Shown here piece after piece: positions 34,754 through 43,720 of a stretch of 43,720 nucleotides of DNA. This stretch comes from Fermentimonas sp. (GTDB lineage: Bacteria; Bacteroidota; Bacteroidia; Bacteroidales; Dysgonomonadaceae), in the NCBI GenBank assembly GCA_028709385.1, contig JAQVXD010000002.1, forward strand, positions 1 to 43,720, given 5' to 3'. The first letter of the stretch is position 1; each line of letters begins with the position of its first letter. The notes below the pieces were generated by a model, which was given only the letters and a program-made list of their open reading frames with translations, searched no databases and was not told the DNA's origin. The translations under genes and the position numbers were made by a program.

Positions 34754-36286
34754 CTATTTATTCTTCAGCTGAAAGTAATCGTAAACAGCAGGTTCATTAT
34801 TACCTCCTATATGAATTAATCCAGGGCGGGCTACCCTATCCCATCTAACCAGATGTGAGGCATCGAAAACAGTATCATTTGCAGTAATCCAATTATTCCC
34901 ATCAATACTGTAATGGAAAGTAAGAAAGCGACCCTTATCAACTTCTATTTTAAAATATGGTTTCTTTTTTTTGATAACGCTACTGTAAAGAACCGACTCT
35001 TCACCGTCTCTGACTGATTTAACCTCAATTTTATTACCGGCTATACCAATTGCAACCATATTTTTGTCATCACCATACATTGTCAGGCCTTTGAAGCTGC
35101 CATTAACATTATTCACCTTAGTAAAGTAATCATAACGAGTTGTTTGTGGTCTGAGGCAGAGTACCGTTCCATTCATATTATCTTCTATCTGTTTACCAGA
35201 AAGGATAAGACTACCTTTGTCAACCTTAATATCAATATCGGAAAAAGGATAGTTCCATGTCCACTCCGGATTTAATTCATTTGCATTAAAATTATCCCTG
35301 AAATCTTCAACCTCTTTTTGTTCTGTTCCGGCGAAAGGCACCGGTTGACGGTTGACAGCAATATTACCGGTTTTAAACTCAATCCAGCCATCATCTGTGA
35401 ATTGCAGTTCATGAATTATATGCTGTCTTCCGAGAAAAAAATTATCCCCAGACTGATATCCGTGGCTATAATAAAAATATCTTCCATCAGGGGTCTCAAC
35501 TACAGTGCCATGTCCACATGAGATATAATCACCTCCATCACCGTAAAGAATAGGGTTTTCCTCATAATTTTCATACGGACCGTGAAAACTGGCTGACCTT
35601 GCAACTCTGACATCATAGTCACTACCGGGACCACAACAGCTCTTTGCAGAATAAATAATATAGTAGTAATCACCATGTTTGAAGTGATACTGCCCTTCCA
35701 GACCGATTCCTTCATCCTTAAGCAGCGAGAAAGGTTCGCCCTCCAGTCTTAATCCATCATCTGAGAGACGGCTTCCCAGCAATTCAATCGGTCTTTTGTC
35801 GAGACCATACGCTTTCCAGGTAATATATAATACTCCATTAAGATTGTAAACAAACGGGTCGATTGCCTCAGTGCCATATTCAATAATTGGTCCGTGATCT
35901 TCAAAATCAAGCGAAATACCTTCAGCCGAAGCAACGCCTATATATGACACGTTATCAGATTTACGCCGGGCAGTATAATAACAATACATCCTGTTGTTAT
36001 GATAATACAGTTCGGGAGCCCAAAACGAATGTGATGTCCACTGAGGTTTCTCATCAAAAACATGCCCAACCAGGTCCCAGTTAATCAAATCAGATGAAGT
36101 GAAAATGGGTAAATATGGCGCCCATTCGGAAGATGTTGCGGTTACGTAATAAACATCATCCACTCTTATGATAGAAGGGTCTGCAAAATCACCCCGATTT
36201 ACAGGGTTTTCAAAATATGAAATCTCCTGTGACAGGGAACTGAAAGCGATAGCAAAAAACAGAGTAAACAGATATAGTTTGTACAT
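34754..36286 (-). CDS. GH43-family glycoside hydrolase with C-terminal beta-sandwich domain
   Basis: About 510 residues starting at ATG 36286, where MYKLYLFTLFFAIAFSSLSQ forms a proper signal peptide; an upstream ATG at 36364 would add 26 polar residues and is less likely. The five-bladed propeller carries Asp36 (RGDFADPSII), Asp143 (EAIDPFVYN) and Glu198 (GLEGQYHFK), the three GH43 catalytic residues. From about residue 330 a beta-sandwich follows (FRDNFNANELNPEWTWNYP) like the DUF1349 or XynB C-terminal domains that shape the active site of beta-xylosidases and arabinofuranosidases. A TATATTTG element ends 7 bases before the ATG, so the mRNA could be leaderless. The gene is transcribed away from the sigma factor gene. 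Confidence 0.88.
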   Translation of the reverse strand: MYKLYLFTLFFAIAFSSLSQEISYFENPVNRGDFADPSIIRVDDVYYVTATSSEWAPYLPIFTSSDLINWDLVGHVFDEKPQWTSHSFWAPELYYHNNRMYCYYTARRKSDNVSYIGVASAEGISLDFEDHGPIIEYGTEAIDPFVYNLNGVLYITWKAYGLDKRPIELLGSRLSDDGLRLEGEPFSLLKDEGIGLEGQYHFKHGDYYYIIYSAKSCCGPGSDYDVRVARSASFHGPYENYEENPILYGDGGDYISCGHGTVVETPDGRYFYYSHGYQSGDNFFLGRQHIIHELQFTDDGWIEFKTGNIAVNRQPVPFAGTEQKEVEDFRDNFNANELNPEWTWNYPFSDIDIKVDKGSLILSGKQIEDNMNGTVLCLRPQTTRYDYFTKVNNVNGSFKGLTMYGDDKNMVAIGIAGNKIEVKSVRDGEESVLYSSVIKKKKPYFKIEVDKGRFLTFHYSIDGNNWITANDTVFDASHLVRWDRVARPGLIHIGGNNEPAVYDYFQLKNK

Positions 36287-36293
36287 AGTTGTG

Positions 36294-36301
36294 CAAATAT
36301 A
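36294..36301 (-). promoter_or_regulatory. -7 element (TATATTTG) for the GH43/DUF4091 operon
   Basis: Exact TAnnTTTG match on the - strand, ending 7 bases upstream of the preferred ATG at 36286. A TTG lies only about 12 bases further upstream, too close for a regular -33. If real, the transcript has almost no leader, and the longer 36364 start would be excluded. Confidence 0.45.
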
Positions 36302-36474
36302 TGATTTCTTAAACAATTTATTATTTAATATTTTATTGATTTTGATCTGTTGCATCAGTTTCATATGCTTTTATGACCATTTATAACTTTTTAGTCGTTT
36401 TCAGTCGGAGGATTTAAATAAGAAGAGAGTGAAGCCTAACCTATAAAATAATTATCAAATAGTATAATATTACT

Positions 36475-36482
36475 TATATTTG
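36475..36482 (+). promoter_or_regulatory. -7 element (TATATTTG) for the sigma factor gene
   Basis: Exact TAnnTTTG match, 23 bases before the TTG start codon of the ECF sigma factor. The short divergent region between 36287 and 36505 therefore seems to hold promoters for both strands. Confidence 0.55.
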
Positions 36483-36505
36483 TTATATATTAAATATAAA
36501 TTAAA

Positions 36506-37072
36506 TTGAGTAATAAGACATTTCATATCAATTCTCAGCTGATTCGTCTTCTAAAAGAGGGTGACGAAAAAGCTTTTGAAAAAATATTCCACAAATATTA
36601 TAACCAGGTATACTCATTTGTTCTAAGTACATTGTTCAACAAAACTTTTGCTGAAGACATAACACAAACTGTTTTTATCACTCTTTGGGAAAAGAGGGAA
36701 TCTGTGAATCATGATGTTGATATTGCACCACTGCTTTTCACTATGGCAAAAAATCATGTATACAGGCATACAGAACAGCAGTTAAGGTTTTTGAAATATG
36801 AACAAGAACAAAAACAAAACAGTTCTGAGTCCTCTGATATTGAATCACAGGTTAACTCACAGTTTCTTGAAAATATTTTGGCTGAAATAATTAAGGAACT
36901 TCCTGATAAAAGACGTAATATATTTTTAATGAGCCGAAAAGAAGGATTTTCAAACAAGGAAATTGCTTCTCAATTACAACTTTCAGAAAAAACAGTTGAG
37001 ACACAGATAAGACGTTCTGTTCAGTACTTAAAGGAAAAAATGGTCAAATACATGAAAAGTATAATTTTTTGA
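36506..37072 (+). CDS. RNA polymerase ECF-type sigma factor
   Basis: A 188-residue sigma-70 family factor of the Bacteroidota ECF group that works with FecR-type anti-sigma factors. Region 2 includes FEKIFHKYYNQVYSFV and EDITQTVFITLWEKRE (core binding and -10 recognition). Region 4 includes LPDKRRNIFLMSRKEGFSNKEIASQL and the KTVETQIRRSVQYLKE helix (-35 recognition). The start is TTG at 36506; an in-frame stop (36497-36499) lies just upstream and no ATG fits. It is predicted to direct transcription of the PUL 3 susC/D genes when its anti-sigma partner, encoded 98 bases downstream, receives a signal from the STN-containing SusC. Confidence 0.92.
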   Translation: MSNKTFHINSQLIRLLKEGDEKAFEKIFHKYYNQVYSFVLSTLFNKTFAEDITQTVFITLWEKRESVNHDVDIAPLLFTMAKNHVYRHTEQQLRFLKYEQEQKQNSSESSDIESQVNSQFLENILAEIIKELPDKRRNIFLMSRKEGFSNKEIASQLQLSEKTVETQIRRSVQYLKEKMVKYMKSIIF

Positions 37073-37170
37073 TCTCTCTAAACACCCTTAATGTTAACTA
37101 TTGTTATTTTTATAGTTAAAAACCAATATTTTGTAAGGCTTTTATACCTCTCACGTATATATAAATAAAC

Positions 37171-38157
37171 ATGCAGATGGAAATCATTAAACTGATAGAA
37201 AAATTGCTCTCCGGTACTATTACTGACAGTGAGAAAAAGGACCTGTTAAGCTCATATAATAAAAATAAAATGAGTGAACAGGAACTGAATGACTATTATG
37301 AAAATAAATGGTCTGGTTCAATTAAAAAAAACTACCTGAGTGCAACAAAAAGTAAAAGGAAAGTCTGGAAACAAATACGGGAACATCTGCATCCAGGTAA
37401 CAGCTCTTCTTTTTTCGATAAATATTGGAAACCTGTTGCCGGGGTTGCTGCAGTAGCTTTGATCATATTAGTTTTGGGGCAAACTTTAAAACTTTTATCT
37501 TCATATAATACTGAAGAATTAATTGTTGTTGTGGAAAATGGTCAAAAAGCGAATATTACGCTCCCTGATGGTTCAATAGTGAGGATGAACTCAGCTACTG
37601 AAATCAGATACCCCGCTGATTTCGGAAAAAGGGAACGCAAGATTAATTTAAACGGAGAAGCCTATTTTGAAGTGGAGAGTGACACAAAAAGACCTTTTAT
37701 AGTTCAAACAGGTAAAGACATGCAAGTTAAAGCTCTTGGCACAAAGTTCAATATCAAGTCCTACCCTGAAGATGCAATTATTAGCAGCACTTTATTGGAA
37801 GGAAAGATTGAAGTCAGCAACCATTCGTTTAGTGAGATATTGAATCCGGGTGAACAAATAAGGTTTCACAAAAAAAATCAGACTTTCAGTAAAACATCAA
37901 CGGCTAATATTGATGAATCAGTATTCTGGATGACTGACCAGTTTGTATTCAATGAAGAGTCTCTTGAAAACATTGCAAAGATACTAGAGCGTGCATACAA
38001 CATTTCAGTTTCTTTTGAAGCTCCTGAAATCAAGGAAATTAATTTTAGCGGTAAAGTAAAAAACAACAGCATTGAGAACGTTTTGAATCTGATTACGATT
38101 GTTTCCCCTCTCAAACATACTGTTGAAGGATCGAATGTAACATTTAGTTATAAATAA
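37171..38157 (+). CDS. FecR-family anti-sigma factor (membrane)
   Basis: A 328-residue inner-membrane protein. The cytoplasmic N-terminal region (1-87) would bind the sigma factor. A single transmembrane helix spans about 88-109 (WKPVAGVAAVALIILVLG). The periplasmic FecR domain follows (VVVENGQKANITLPDGSIVRMNSATE, LNGEAYFEVESD), then the DUF4974 C-terminal domain (FVFNEESLENIAKILERAY to the end), which is the part that contacts the STN domain of the TonB receptor. ATG 37177 is an alternative start two codons in. With the ECF gene before it and the STN-SusC after it, this is the standard trans-envelope signalling set: substrate binding at the receptor leads to release of the sigma factor. Confidence 0.93.
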   Translation: MQMEIIKLIEKLLSGTITDSEKKDLLSSYNKNKMSEQELNDYYENKWSGSIKKNYLSATKSKRKVWKQIREHLHPGNSSSFFDKYWKPVAGVAAVALIILVLGQTLKLLSSYNTEELIVVVENGQKANITLPDGSIVRMNSATEIRYPADFGKRERKINLNGEAYFEVESDTKRPFIVQTGKDMQVKALGTKFNIKSYPEDAIISSTLLEGKIEVSNHSFSEILNPGEQIRFHKKNQTFSKTSTANIDESVFWMTDQFVFNEESLENIAKILERAYNISVSFEAPEIKEINFSGKVKNNSIENVLNLITIVSPLKHTVEGSNVTFSYK

Positions 38158-38208
38158 TTGAAAACTTAAAATCAATAGCCTATGGGATAATTAGAAAAGA
38201 CTAAAAAA

Positions 38209-38239
38209 GCCGGAGAAAATGTTAGCGCACCACTCCGGC
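38209..38239. other. GC-rich hairpin in the susC leader
   Basis: GCCGGAG (38209-38215) pairs with CTCCGGC (38233-38239) across a 17-base loop, between the anti-sigma gene and susC. A run of six A directly precedes it, so only the - strand reading has terminator form (stem then T6), although no - strand gene ends here. It may be a leader structure or a block to antisense transcription. Confidence 0.4.
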
Positions 38240-38387
38240 ATAAAATGAACACATGCATTTAATTGCTAATTGGGTAATTGCGATAAGTTGCATTCATTTG
38301 TTCAGCAAATATAATAATTCAAATGCTACTAAACTGCCATTATCCTTAAATATATTTCAAGAACCAATTAATCTAAAAAAACATTCA

Positions 38388-41300
38388 ATGAAAGTACATT
38401 TAATAAAACGCTTGAGTGTATTCTGCCTATTTTTACTTTTATTCAGTACCAGACTTAGTTTAGCTCAACTAAGTATTTCTGCTTCAAACACTGAATTAAA
38501 AAGTGTCCTTCAGCAGATTGAAAATAAAAGTGAATACACTTTTTTCTATAGCAATAATTTCCTGGATTTGAGCCGAAAAGTATCTATTAATGCAGAAAAT
38601 GAAACCATTGAGCAGATTTTAAATCGTCTATTTACCGGTACAAGTATTACTTACAGCATTAATAATTCTCAAATAGCTTTAGTAGATAAATCGAAGCAAT
38701 CTGCAAATGCATCTCAATCTGATCAACAACCTGTGAGAAGAACAGTTCAAGGTACAATAAAGGACCAGGATGGCGAAACAATTATAGGTGCAACAATTGT
38801 AGATAAAGGTAACCCTACACATGGCACTGTAACTGATGTAGATGGAAAATTCACCTTATTAAACATTCCTGAGAACGCAGTTCTTCATGTAAGCTTTGTT
38901 GGTATGAAGTCTTTAGATGTTCCTGTAAACGGGCGGGAAATAATTGATATTATTATGGAGCAGGATCTGGAGATTCTTGAAGAGATTGTTGTAGTAGGCT
39001 ACAGCACAAGATCAAGAGAAAAATTAATCAGCTCTGTATCAACAATAAGCAATGAAGAACTTACCAAATCAACAACTCCTAACCTTGAGAACGCTCTGGT
39101 GGGTCGTGCAACAGGTGTCTTTTCAAGACAATCAAGTGGTGAACCGGGTTCAGATGCTGCAAATTTGCAAATTAGAGGATTTGGTCCGGCTTTAGTGGTT
39201 GTAGACGGAATTCCGGGCAGAAATTACAGCCAGATTGATCCTTCAGAAATAGAATCAATATCTATATTGAAAGATGCTTCAGCAGCAGCAGTCTATGGTA
39301 TGCAGGGGGCAAACGGGGTTATTTTGGTTACAACTAAAAGAGGTCTGAAAAGTAAAGCGAGTGACATTAATATAAGTACCCGCTATGGACAGCAAATCCC
39401 GCACAATTATCCTGAAGTAGCAGATGTAAATTTATGGCAGACACTCGTGAATGAATATAATGCCAACATGAGACTCATCAATAATCCTAATGCTGTTATA
39501 ACAGAAAATGATATGATGATTCGTGAATTTGCCAATGAAACTAACTGGTATAGGGAAATGATCAGGAATGCTCCAATATCTCAATCAAATATAAATCTTT
39601 CAGGAGGTACTGATAATGTAGCATATTTTGTTTCCGGAGGCTTCTTACATCAGCAAGGAATTTGGTCTACTAATTCTACGGCAAAAAACAGAGTAAATTT
39701 AAGGAGTAATCTGGATTTGGATATTTCTGATAATCTGAATCTTTCTCTTGGTATAGGTGCATTTCTTGACAACCTTAATTATCCGGGGAGGGGAGCAACT
39801 GAAATTGCCAGAAGTTTAAAAAACACAGCTCCCAATATTCCTGTACGTTGGAAAGACTACTCTGATTTTTATGCATTTGGCGGTGAGGGCACCGATAACC
39901 CTATGGCTCTTGCAGACAAAGATGTATCGGGGTATAATAACAGCCGTACAAAGAACATGAATGTCGATTTGTCACTGAAATACAATGTTCCTTTTATTGA
40001 AGGCCTTTCTCTGAAAGCTAATGCGGGATATACAACTAACGATATCTGGAATAAGACCTGGTACAAAAATATTGTATATGCCGGCTACAGAGCTGATGCT
40101 GATGAATACTACCAAAGTGCAAGTGCTTCAAACACAAACAAAGCAAATCTGACATTATATGACGGTACCAACTGGAGTTTTACAGGGCAGGGATTTATAA
40201 ATTATCTTAACTCTTTTGAAAATCACAACATCAACTCGGGATTGATTTTTGAATTAACTCAATCACAGATCAGGTCAACAATTACATCCAGGAGCGAATT
40301 TCCCTCTACCGTTTTAGATATGCTTACAGGAGGTTTAACCAATAAACAGGTATCAAACGGTGAATCACTCAGAAATTACAGGGCAGCATCAATAATCGGC
40401 AGATTCTCTTATGACTATTCTTCGAAATATTTTCTCGATTTCAACTTCAGGTATGATGGGGCACAATACTTTGCAGATAAGTGGGGCTTTTTCCCTTCTG
40501 CATCAGTTGGCTGGATGGTGACAAAAGAAAACTTTATGTCGCAATTGCAGCCCTTTGTAAGTGAGCTGAAATTAAGAGCTTCTTGGGGAAAACTTGGTGA
40601 CTTATCTGCAGCTAAGGGCTATTATGATTCACTCGAACAATATTATTTCCAAAGTGGATACAGATACCCGGGTGAAACAATAGAATTTGGAGACAGAACT
40701 ATTTATGGTCTGACACCTACGATAAATGCAAACCCAGATTTCACTTGGTCATCATCTACTATGTACAATTTGGGTGTTGACTTCAAACTATGGGAAGGTC
40801 TATTAAATGGTTCTGCAGAATATTTCATGCGCAGCAGAGAAGGTCTCCCTGCACAAAAAGCAAATGATAACGCAGGAGTTCTGGCCACTTGGTACAATCT
40901 TAATAATGACAATACCAGAGGATTTGAAATTTCACTTGATCACAAAAATTCTATCAGCGATTTTAAATACTCAATTGGCGGAAACATTTCATGGGCGAGA
41001 ACAAAAAATGGAGCTCTTGAACATGGAAGATTTACAAGTGGATACGATCAATGGAAATGGTACAATGGTAACAGATGGAATAATATCAGGTGGGGTTTGA
41101 ACCAAATAGGACACTATTTATCTTATGAGGAAATAAAAAATGCTCCGATGCATCAGAATTCCAACAATAATTCTGTAATACTGCCAGGTGATTTGAAGTA
41201 TGAAGATTGGAATAACGATGGTTACATTGATGAAAACGATATGAAACCAATAGGCCGGACAGCATACCCTGAACTAATCTACGGTATTAATTTGGGAGCT

Positions 41301-41777
41301 GAATGGAAGAATTTTGACCTGTCTATGTTCTGGCAAGGAGGAGGATTATCAGATTTTGTGGTAGGTGCATTTGATATGGATGCTTTTGAAGAAGGAAGAA
41401 CATACAGAAATGCATGGGGATATTTTAACGACAGATGGCATAAAGCAGATTATACTAATCCTGAATCTGAGTGGATCCCGGGATATTTCCCGGCAGTCAG
41501 AGATATGTTTGCCATAACAATCAACAGACTGGAATCAAACTACTGGATGTGGAGCGGAAGTTATATCAGACTTAAAAACATTGAGATTGGATACACTTTT
41601 CCAGGTAGTATTTTAGGTAATAACAGTAATAAAATAAGGATATATGCTAATCTGTATAATTTCCTTACTTTCTCTTCGCAGAATATTTTTGACCCTGAAC
41701 AGGCAGAATATGCCTTCTCTTTTGCTTCTTATCCTCAGATAAAATCATTTAACATTGGTGTAAATCTTAATTTTTAA
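38388..41777 (+). CDS. SusC/RagA-family TonB-linked transporter with STN signalling domain (PUL 3)
   Basis: About 1129 residues from ATG 38388, where MKVHLIKRLSVFCLFLLLF starts a normal signal peptide; an upstream ATG (38253) would put 45 unrelated residues before it and is rejected. After the signal comes an STN domain (about 27-105: LSISASNTELKSVLQQIE, FFYSNNFLDLSRKVSI), then a carboxypeptidase-like domain (VQGTIKDQDGETIIGATI), the EEIVVVGYSTRSREKL TonB-box-like segment, the plug (LQIRGFGPALVVVDGI, ILKDASAAAVYGMQGANGV) and a barrel ending FNIGVNLNF. The STN domain is absent from the SusC proteins of PUL 1 and 2; it transmits the occupied state to the FecR-type protein encoded upstream. Partner SusD begins five bases after its stop. 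Confidence 0.94.
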   Translation: MKVHLIKRLSVFCLFLLLFSTRLSLAQLSISASNTELKSVLQQIENKSEYTFFYSNNFLDLSRKVSINAENETIEQILNRLFTGTSITYSINNSQIALVDKSKQSANASQSDQQPVRRTVQGTIKDQDGETIIGATIVDKGNPTHGTVTDVDGKFTLLNIPENAVLHVSFVGMKSLDVPVNGREIIDIIMEQDLEILEEIVVVGYSTRSREKLISSVSTISNEELTKSTTPNLENALVGRATGVFSRQSSGEPGSDAANLQIRGFGPALVVVDGIPGRNYSQIDPSEIESISILKDASAAAVYGMQGANGVILVTTKRGLKSKASDINISTRYGQQIPHNYPEVADVNLWQTLVNEYNANMRLINNPNAVITENDMMIREFANETNWYREMIRNAPISQSNINLSGGTDNVAYFVSGGFLHQQGIWSTNSTAKNRVNLRSNLDLDISDNLNLSLGIGAFLDNLNYPGRGATEIARSLKNTAPNIPVRWKDYSDFYAFGGEGTDNPMALADKDVSGYNNSRTKNMNVDLSLKYNVPFIEGLSLKANAGYTTNDIWNKTWYKNIVYAGYRADADEYYQSASASNTNKANLTLYDGTNWSFTGQGFINYLNSFENHNINSGLIFELTQSQIRSTITSRSEFPSTVLDMLTGGLTNKQVSNGESLRNYRAASIIGRFSYDYSSKYFLDFNFRYDGAQYFADKWGFFPSASVGWMVTKENFMSQLQPFVSELKLRASWGKLGDLSAAKGYYDSLEQYYFQSGYRYPGETIEFGDRTIYGLTPTINANPDFTWSSSTMYNLGVDFKLWEGLLNGSAEYFMRSREGLPAQKANDNAGVLATWYNLNNDNTRGFEISLDHKNSISDFKYSIGGNISWARTKNGALEHGRFTSGYDQWKWYNGNRWNNIRWGLNQIGHYLSYEEIKNAPMHQNSNNNSVILPGDLKYEDWNNDGYIDENDMKPIGRTAYPELIYGINLGAEWKNFDLSMFWQGGGLSDFVVGAFDMDAFEEGRTYRNAWGYFNDRWHKADYTNPESEWIPGYFPAVRDMFAITINRLESNYWMWSGSYIRLKNIEIGYTFPGSILGNNSNKIRIYANLYNFLTFSSQNIFDPEQAEYAFSFASYPQIKSFNIGVNLNF

Positions 41778-41782
41778 ACAAA

Positions 41783-43633
41783 ATGAAAATCAAATATATA
41801 ATATTTACTCTGCTAACTACCCTCTTTTTTGGATGTAGTGACTGGTTGGATGTAGACTCAAAGGTTATATTAACAGAAGAGGATATTCAGAAATTCCCTG
41901 AACTTGCTGAAGCACAATTTCTATCCAATTATGCAGAGTTACGTAAATCAATTCACAGTGTGGGTGATGGTGCTTTGTCATACAGACAACATCACTTAGA
42001 AGCATTTACAGATGATGGGGCAAGTAACATTGACTGGGAAGCAGGAGTTATGCGCAATAACTCACCCGGACTTGTGTATGGCGGTATATTTTCACAGAGC
42101 GGCGGAGAAACTTTTACTCCTGTATGGAACTACAAGACAATTAATGTAGTAAACAAGTTTATTGAGACATATCGCGGTTCAACAGATGAGCAAATATTGA
42201 ATACTGTAGGTGAAGCACTTTTTATCCGTTCTTTTTTATACTTTGAAATGGTAAAAAGGTATGGTGGTGTACCACTTTTTTCAGGTTCTCTGGATAATGT
42301 TACATCAATAAACAATCGTGCAAAAGAAGAGGAGTCCTGGGACTTTATTTTGAATAGTTTAGACTCGGCCATACTTCTGTTGCCAGATGCTCAAAAGATT
42401 ATTGCAGAAGATAAAGACAGGGCAAATAAATTTACTGCTCTTGCACTAAAATCCAGAGCAATGCTCTATGCAGGTACAATTGCAAAATATGGCACAGTTA
42501 TAAATAACGGCTTACAGGGCATCCCTGAAAACAGAGCAAAAGATTATTTATCAGAAGCAGCTGCTGCAGCTAATGAAGTTATAAATAACAGTAATAATAA
42601 GTATCAGCTCAGTAGTGAGTTTGGTGATTTGTTCAATGGTAAAGATGAGGATAACGATGAGATTATTTTCAGGTTCAGGAATAGTGTTAAATCAGGTACT
42701 CAGGTATTTCTAGATTTCTGGAATCAATCTTTCAGAATTAAAAGAGAAGGATATACAGCATTCATGGTACCCTCATTAGACATTGTAGAACAGTTTGAGA
42801 CTTTGAATGGTGAGATAATGCCGCTGGAGTATAATGTTCCTAAAAATAATCTTGAAGATTTCTTTGCAAACAGAGATAAAAGACTTGCTGCAACGGTAAT
42901 TTATCCGGGTGGAGAATTTCTTGGGGAGCGTTTTTCTATTTACAAAAAGACTATTGTAGAACATGCTGATGGTAGTAGTAGTGAGTATTTTTACAACAAT
43001 CAGCAGGAATGGTCAGATGCAGGAAAAGTTCCCGGGTATGACCAATTCATGAAGAGCGGATACGATGGTATTTTTTTCAATAACTCCGGAATGGGAACAA
43101 CAAACTACGGTTTCTTTCTTAAGAAAACACTCTATGGCGTAAGAAGACAAGAAAATTACCTCAATCATGAGAATGATCAGGATGCAGTTGTGCTACGTTA
43201 CGGAGAAGTTATCCTTAATTACGCTGAAGCGGCTGCAGAACTTGCATCTATGGGTGATGGAACATACATGGCTGATGCACAGGCACAGTTTGATATGCTA
43301 AGACAGATACATGGTGGATTGCCTCCAAAGGTTTTAACTATTCAATCAGTGCGACACGAAAGAAGAATAGATTTGCTTTATGAAGGGTTCAGATACTGGG
43401 ACCAGAAACGCTGGAGAATAGGTACTCAAATGCATAATAAAACATTAAGGGCTCTGCATCCTATATTGCATATTGACGAGTCAGAAAATCCGGCAAGGAT
43501 ATATTACTCAATTGAACCTGCTGATGCTCCTGCTTTAGCTACCAGGGTAAAATGGTTTGAAGAACGTGATTATTATAGTCCCGTTCCTACTGCTCAAAAT
43601 CCTGGAATAATCCAGAATATTGGGTGGGAATAA
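41783..43633 (+). CDS. SusD/RagB-family glycan-binding lipoprotein (PUL 3)
   Basis: A 616-residue SusD homologue with lipobox TLFFGC (Cys18) followed by SDWLDVDSKVILTEEDI. The helix GEALFIRSFLYFEMVKRYGGV and the C-terminal helix SVRHERRIDLLYEGFRYWDQKRW are family signatures; the protein ends NPGIIQNIGWE, close to the usual C-terminal tail. It binds glycan at the cell surface as the lid for the STN-type SusC five bases upstream. Several aromatic residues (Trp, Tyr, Phe) in the central third could form the binding platform, but no residue-level prediction is safe. Expression is probably under the sigma/anti-sigma pair encoded upstream. Confidence 0.95.
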   Translation: MKIKYIIFTLLTTLFFGCSDWLDVDSKVILTEEDIQKFPELAEAQFLSNYAELRKSIHSVGDGALSYRQHHLEAFTDDGASNIDWEAGVMRNNSPGLVYGGIFSQSGGETFTPVWNYKTINVVNKFIETYRGSTDEQILNTVGEALFIRSFLYFEMVKRYGGVPLFSGSLDNVTSINNRAKEEESWDFILNSLDSAILLLPDAQKIIAEDKDRANKFTALALKSRAMLYAGTIAKYGTVINNGLQGIPENRAKDYLSEAAAAANEVINNSNNKYQLSSEFGDLFNGKDEDNDEIIFRFRNSVKSGTQVFLDFWNQSFRIKREGYTAFMVPSLDIVEQFETLNGEIMPLEYNVPKNNLEDFFANRDKRLAATVIYPGGEFLGERFSIYKKTIVEHADGSSSEYFYNNQQEWSDAGKVPGYDQFMKSGYDGIFFNNSGMGTTNYGFFLKKTLYGVRRQENYLNHENDQDAVVLRYGEVILNYAEAAAELASMGDGTYMADAQAQFDMLRQIHGGLPPKVLTIQSVRHERRIDLLYEGFRYWDQKRWRIGTQMHNKTLRALHPILHIDESENPARIYYSIEPADAPALATRVKWFEERDYYSPVPTAQNPGIIQNIGWE

Positions 43634-43663
43634 TTAAATCTAAAAATAAATACTTTTAATCGT

Positions 43664-43720
43664 ATGAAATACATATATAATTCGTTTAAAATACTTTCTC
43701 TCTTGTTATTAATAGTCATT
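43664..43720 (+). CDS. Start of an exported protein, next gene of PUL 3 (partial)
   Basis: The first 19 codons from ATG 43664 to the window end encode a basic then hydrophobic stretch (MKYIYNSFKILSLLLLIVI), the beginning of a signal peptide. It starts 30 bases after susD, so it is likely the third gene of the operon, by position a surface glycan-binding lipoprotein or an enzyme. Nothing more can be said from this fragment. Confidence 0.6.
   Translation, partial: MKYIYNSFKILSLLLLIVI

Noticed and set aside
38253..38387. Upstream ATG for PUL 3 susC
   Set aside because: The 45 added residues are unlike any SusC start and would bury the signal peptide.
1..43720. CRISPR array, tRNA, rRNA, phage or defence genes
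   Set aside because: No spaced direct repeats, cloverleaf-like sequence, rRNA motif or phage or defence protein was found on reading both strands.

Overview
The window looks like a chromosomal segment of a low-GC member of the Bacteroidota, probably order Bacteroidales. The reasons are three SusC/SusD outer-membrane pairs, many lipoproteins with a lipobox Cys, an ECF sigma/FecR anti-sigma pair beside a TonB receptor with an STN domain, promoter -7 elements fitting TAnnTTTG, and almost no Shine-Dalgarno sequences. No rRNA, tRNA or CRISPR was seen. The content is glycan foraging (polysaccharide utilisation loci, PULs) plus the central sugar metabolism that receives the products.

Region A (1-9959, + strand) is one tight operon: the 3' end of a transketolase/E1-like protein, an FSA/TalC-type aldolase, a classical transaldolase, a SorE-like zinc dehydrogenase, two exported GH38 alpha-mannosidases and a cytoplasmic mutarotase-fold protein. 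It ends at a strong hairpin terminator (9998-10034). A convergent lipoprotein with a TIM-barrel hydrolase look (10125-11513, - strand) follows.

Region B (11514-18161, + strand) is PUL 1: a promoter, a perfect 26-bp palindrome resembling a LacI-family operator, then susC, susD and a DUF3823 lipoprotein. Region C (20122-26200, - strand) is PUL 2, convergent to it: susC, susD and a SusE-position lipoprotein, with no enzyme. Between them an IS1182-type element (about 18220-20033) sits exactly in the middle of what was a roughly 96-bp palindrome, probably the shared bidirectional terminator. Its transposase carries an amber codon and a frameshift.

Region D (26201-32609, + strand) starts with 735 bp of noncoding sequence and then an eroded locus: a susC start with a nonsense codon, joined in frame to the last residues of a SusD, and a truncated glycerophosphodiesterase. 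Intact genes follow: a fused phosphodiesterase-alkaline phosphatase, a GH43 lipoprotein and a serine-type sulfatase.

Region E (32896-36286, - strand) holds a DUF4091-type lipoprotein and a GH43 with a C-terminal beta-sandwich. Region F (36506-43720, + strand) is PUL 3, transcribed divergently: ECF sigma factor, FecR-type anti-sigma factor, SusC with STN domain, SusD and the start of a further exported protein. Together the genes describe capture of oligosaccharides at the outer membrane, trimming outside the cytoplasm by GH38, GH43, sulfatase and phosphatase enzymes, and cytoplasmic conversion by transaldolase-type enzymes. Substrates cannot be fixed from sequence alone.
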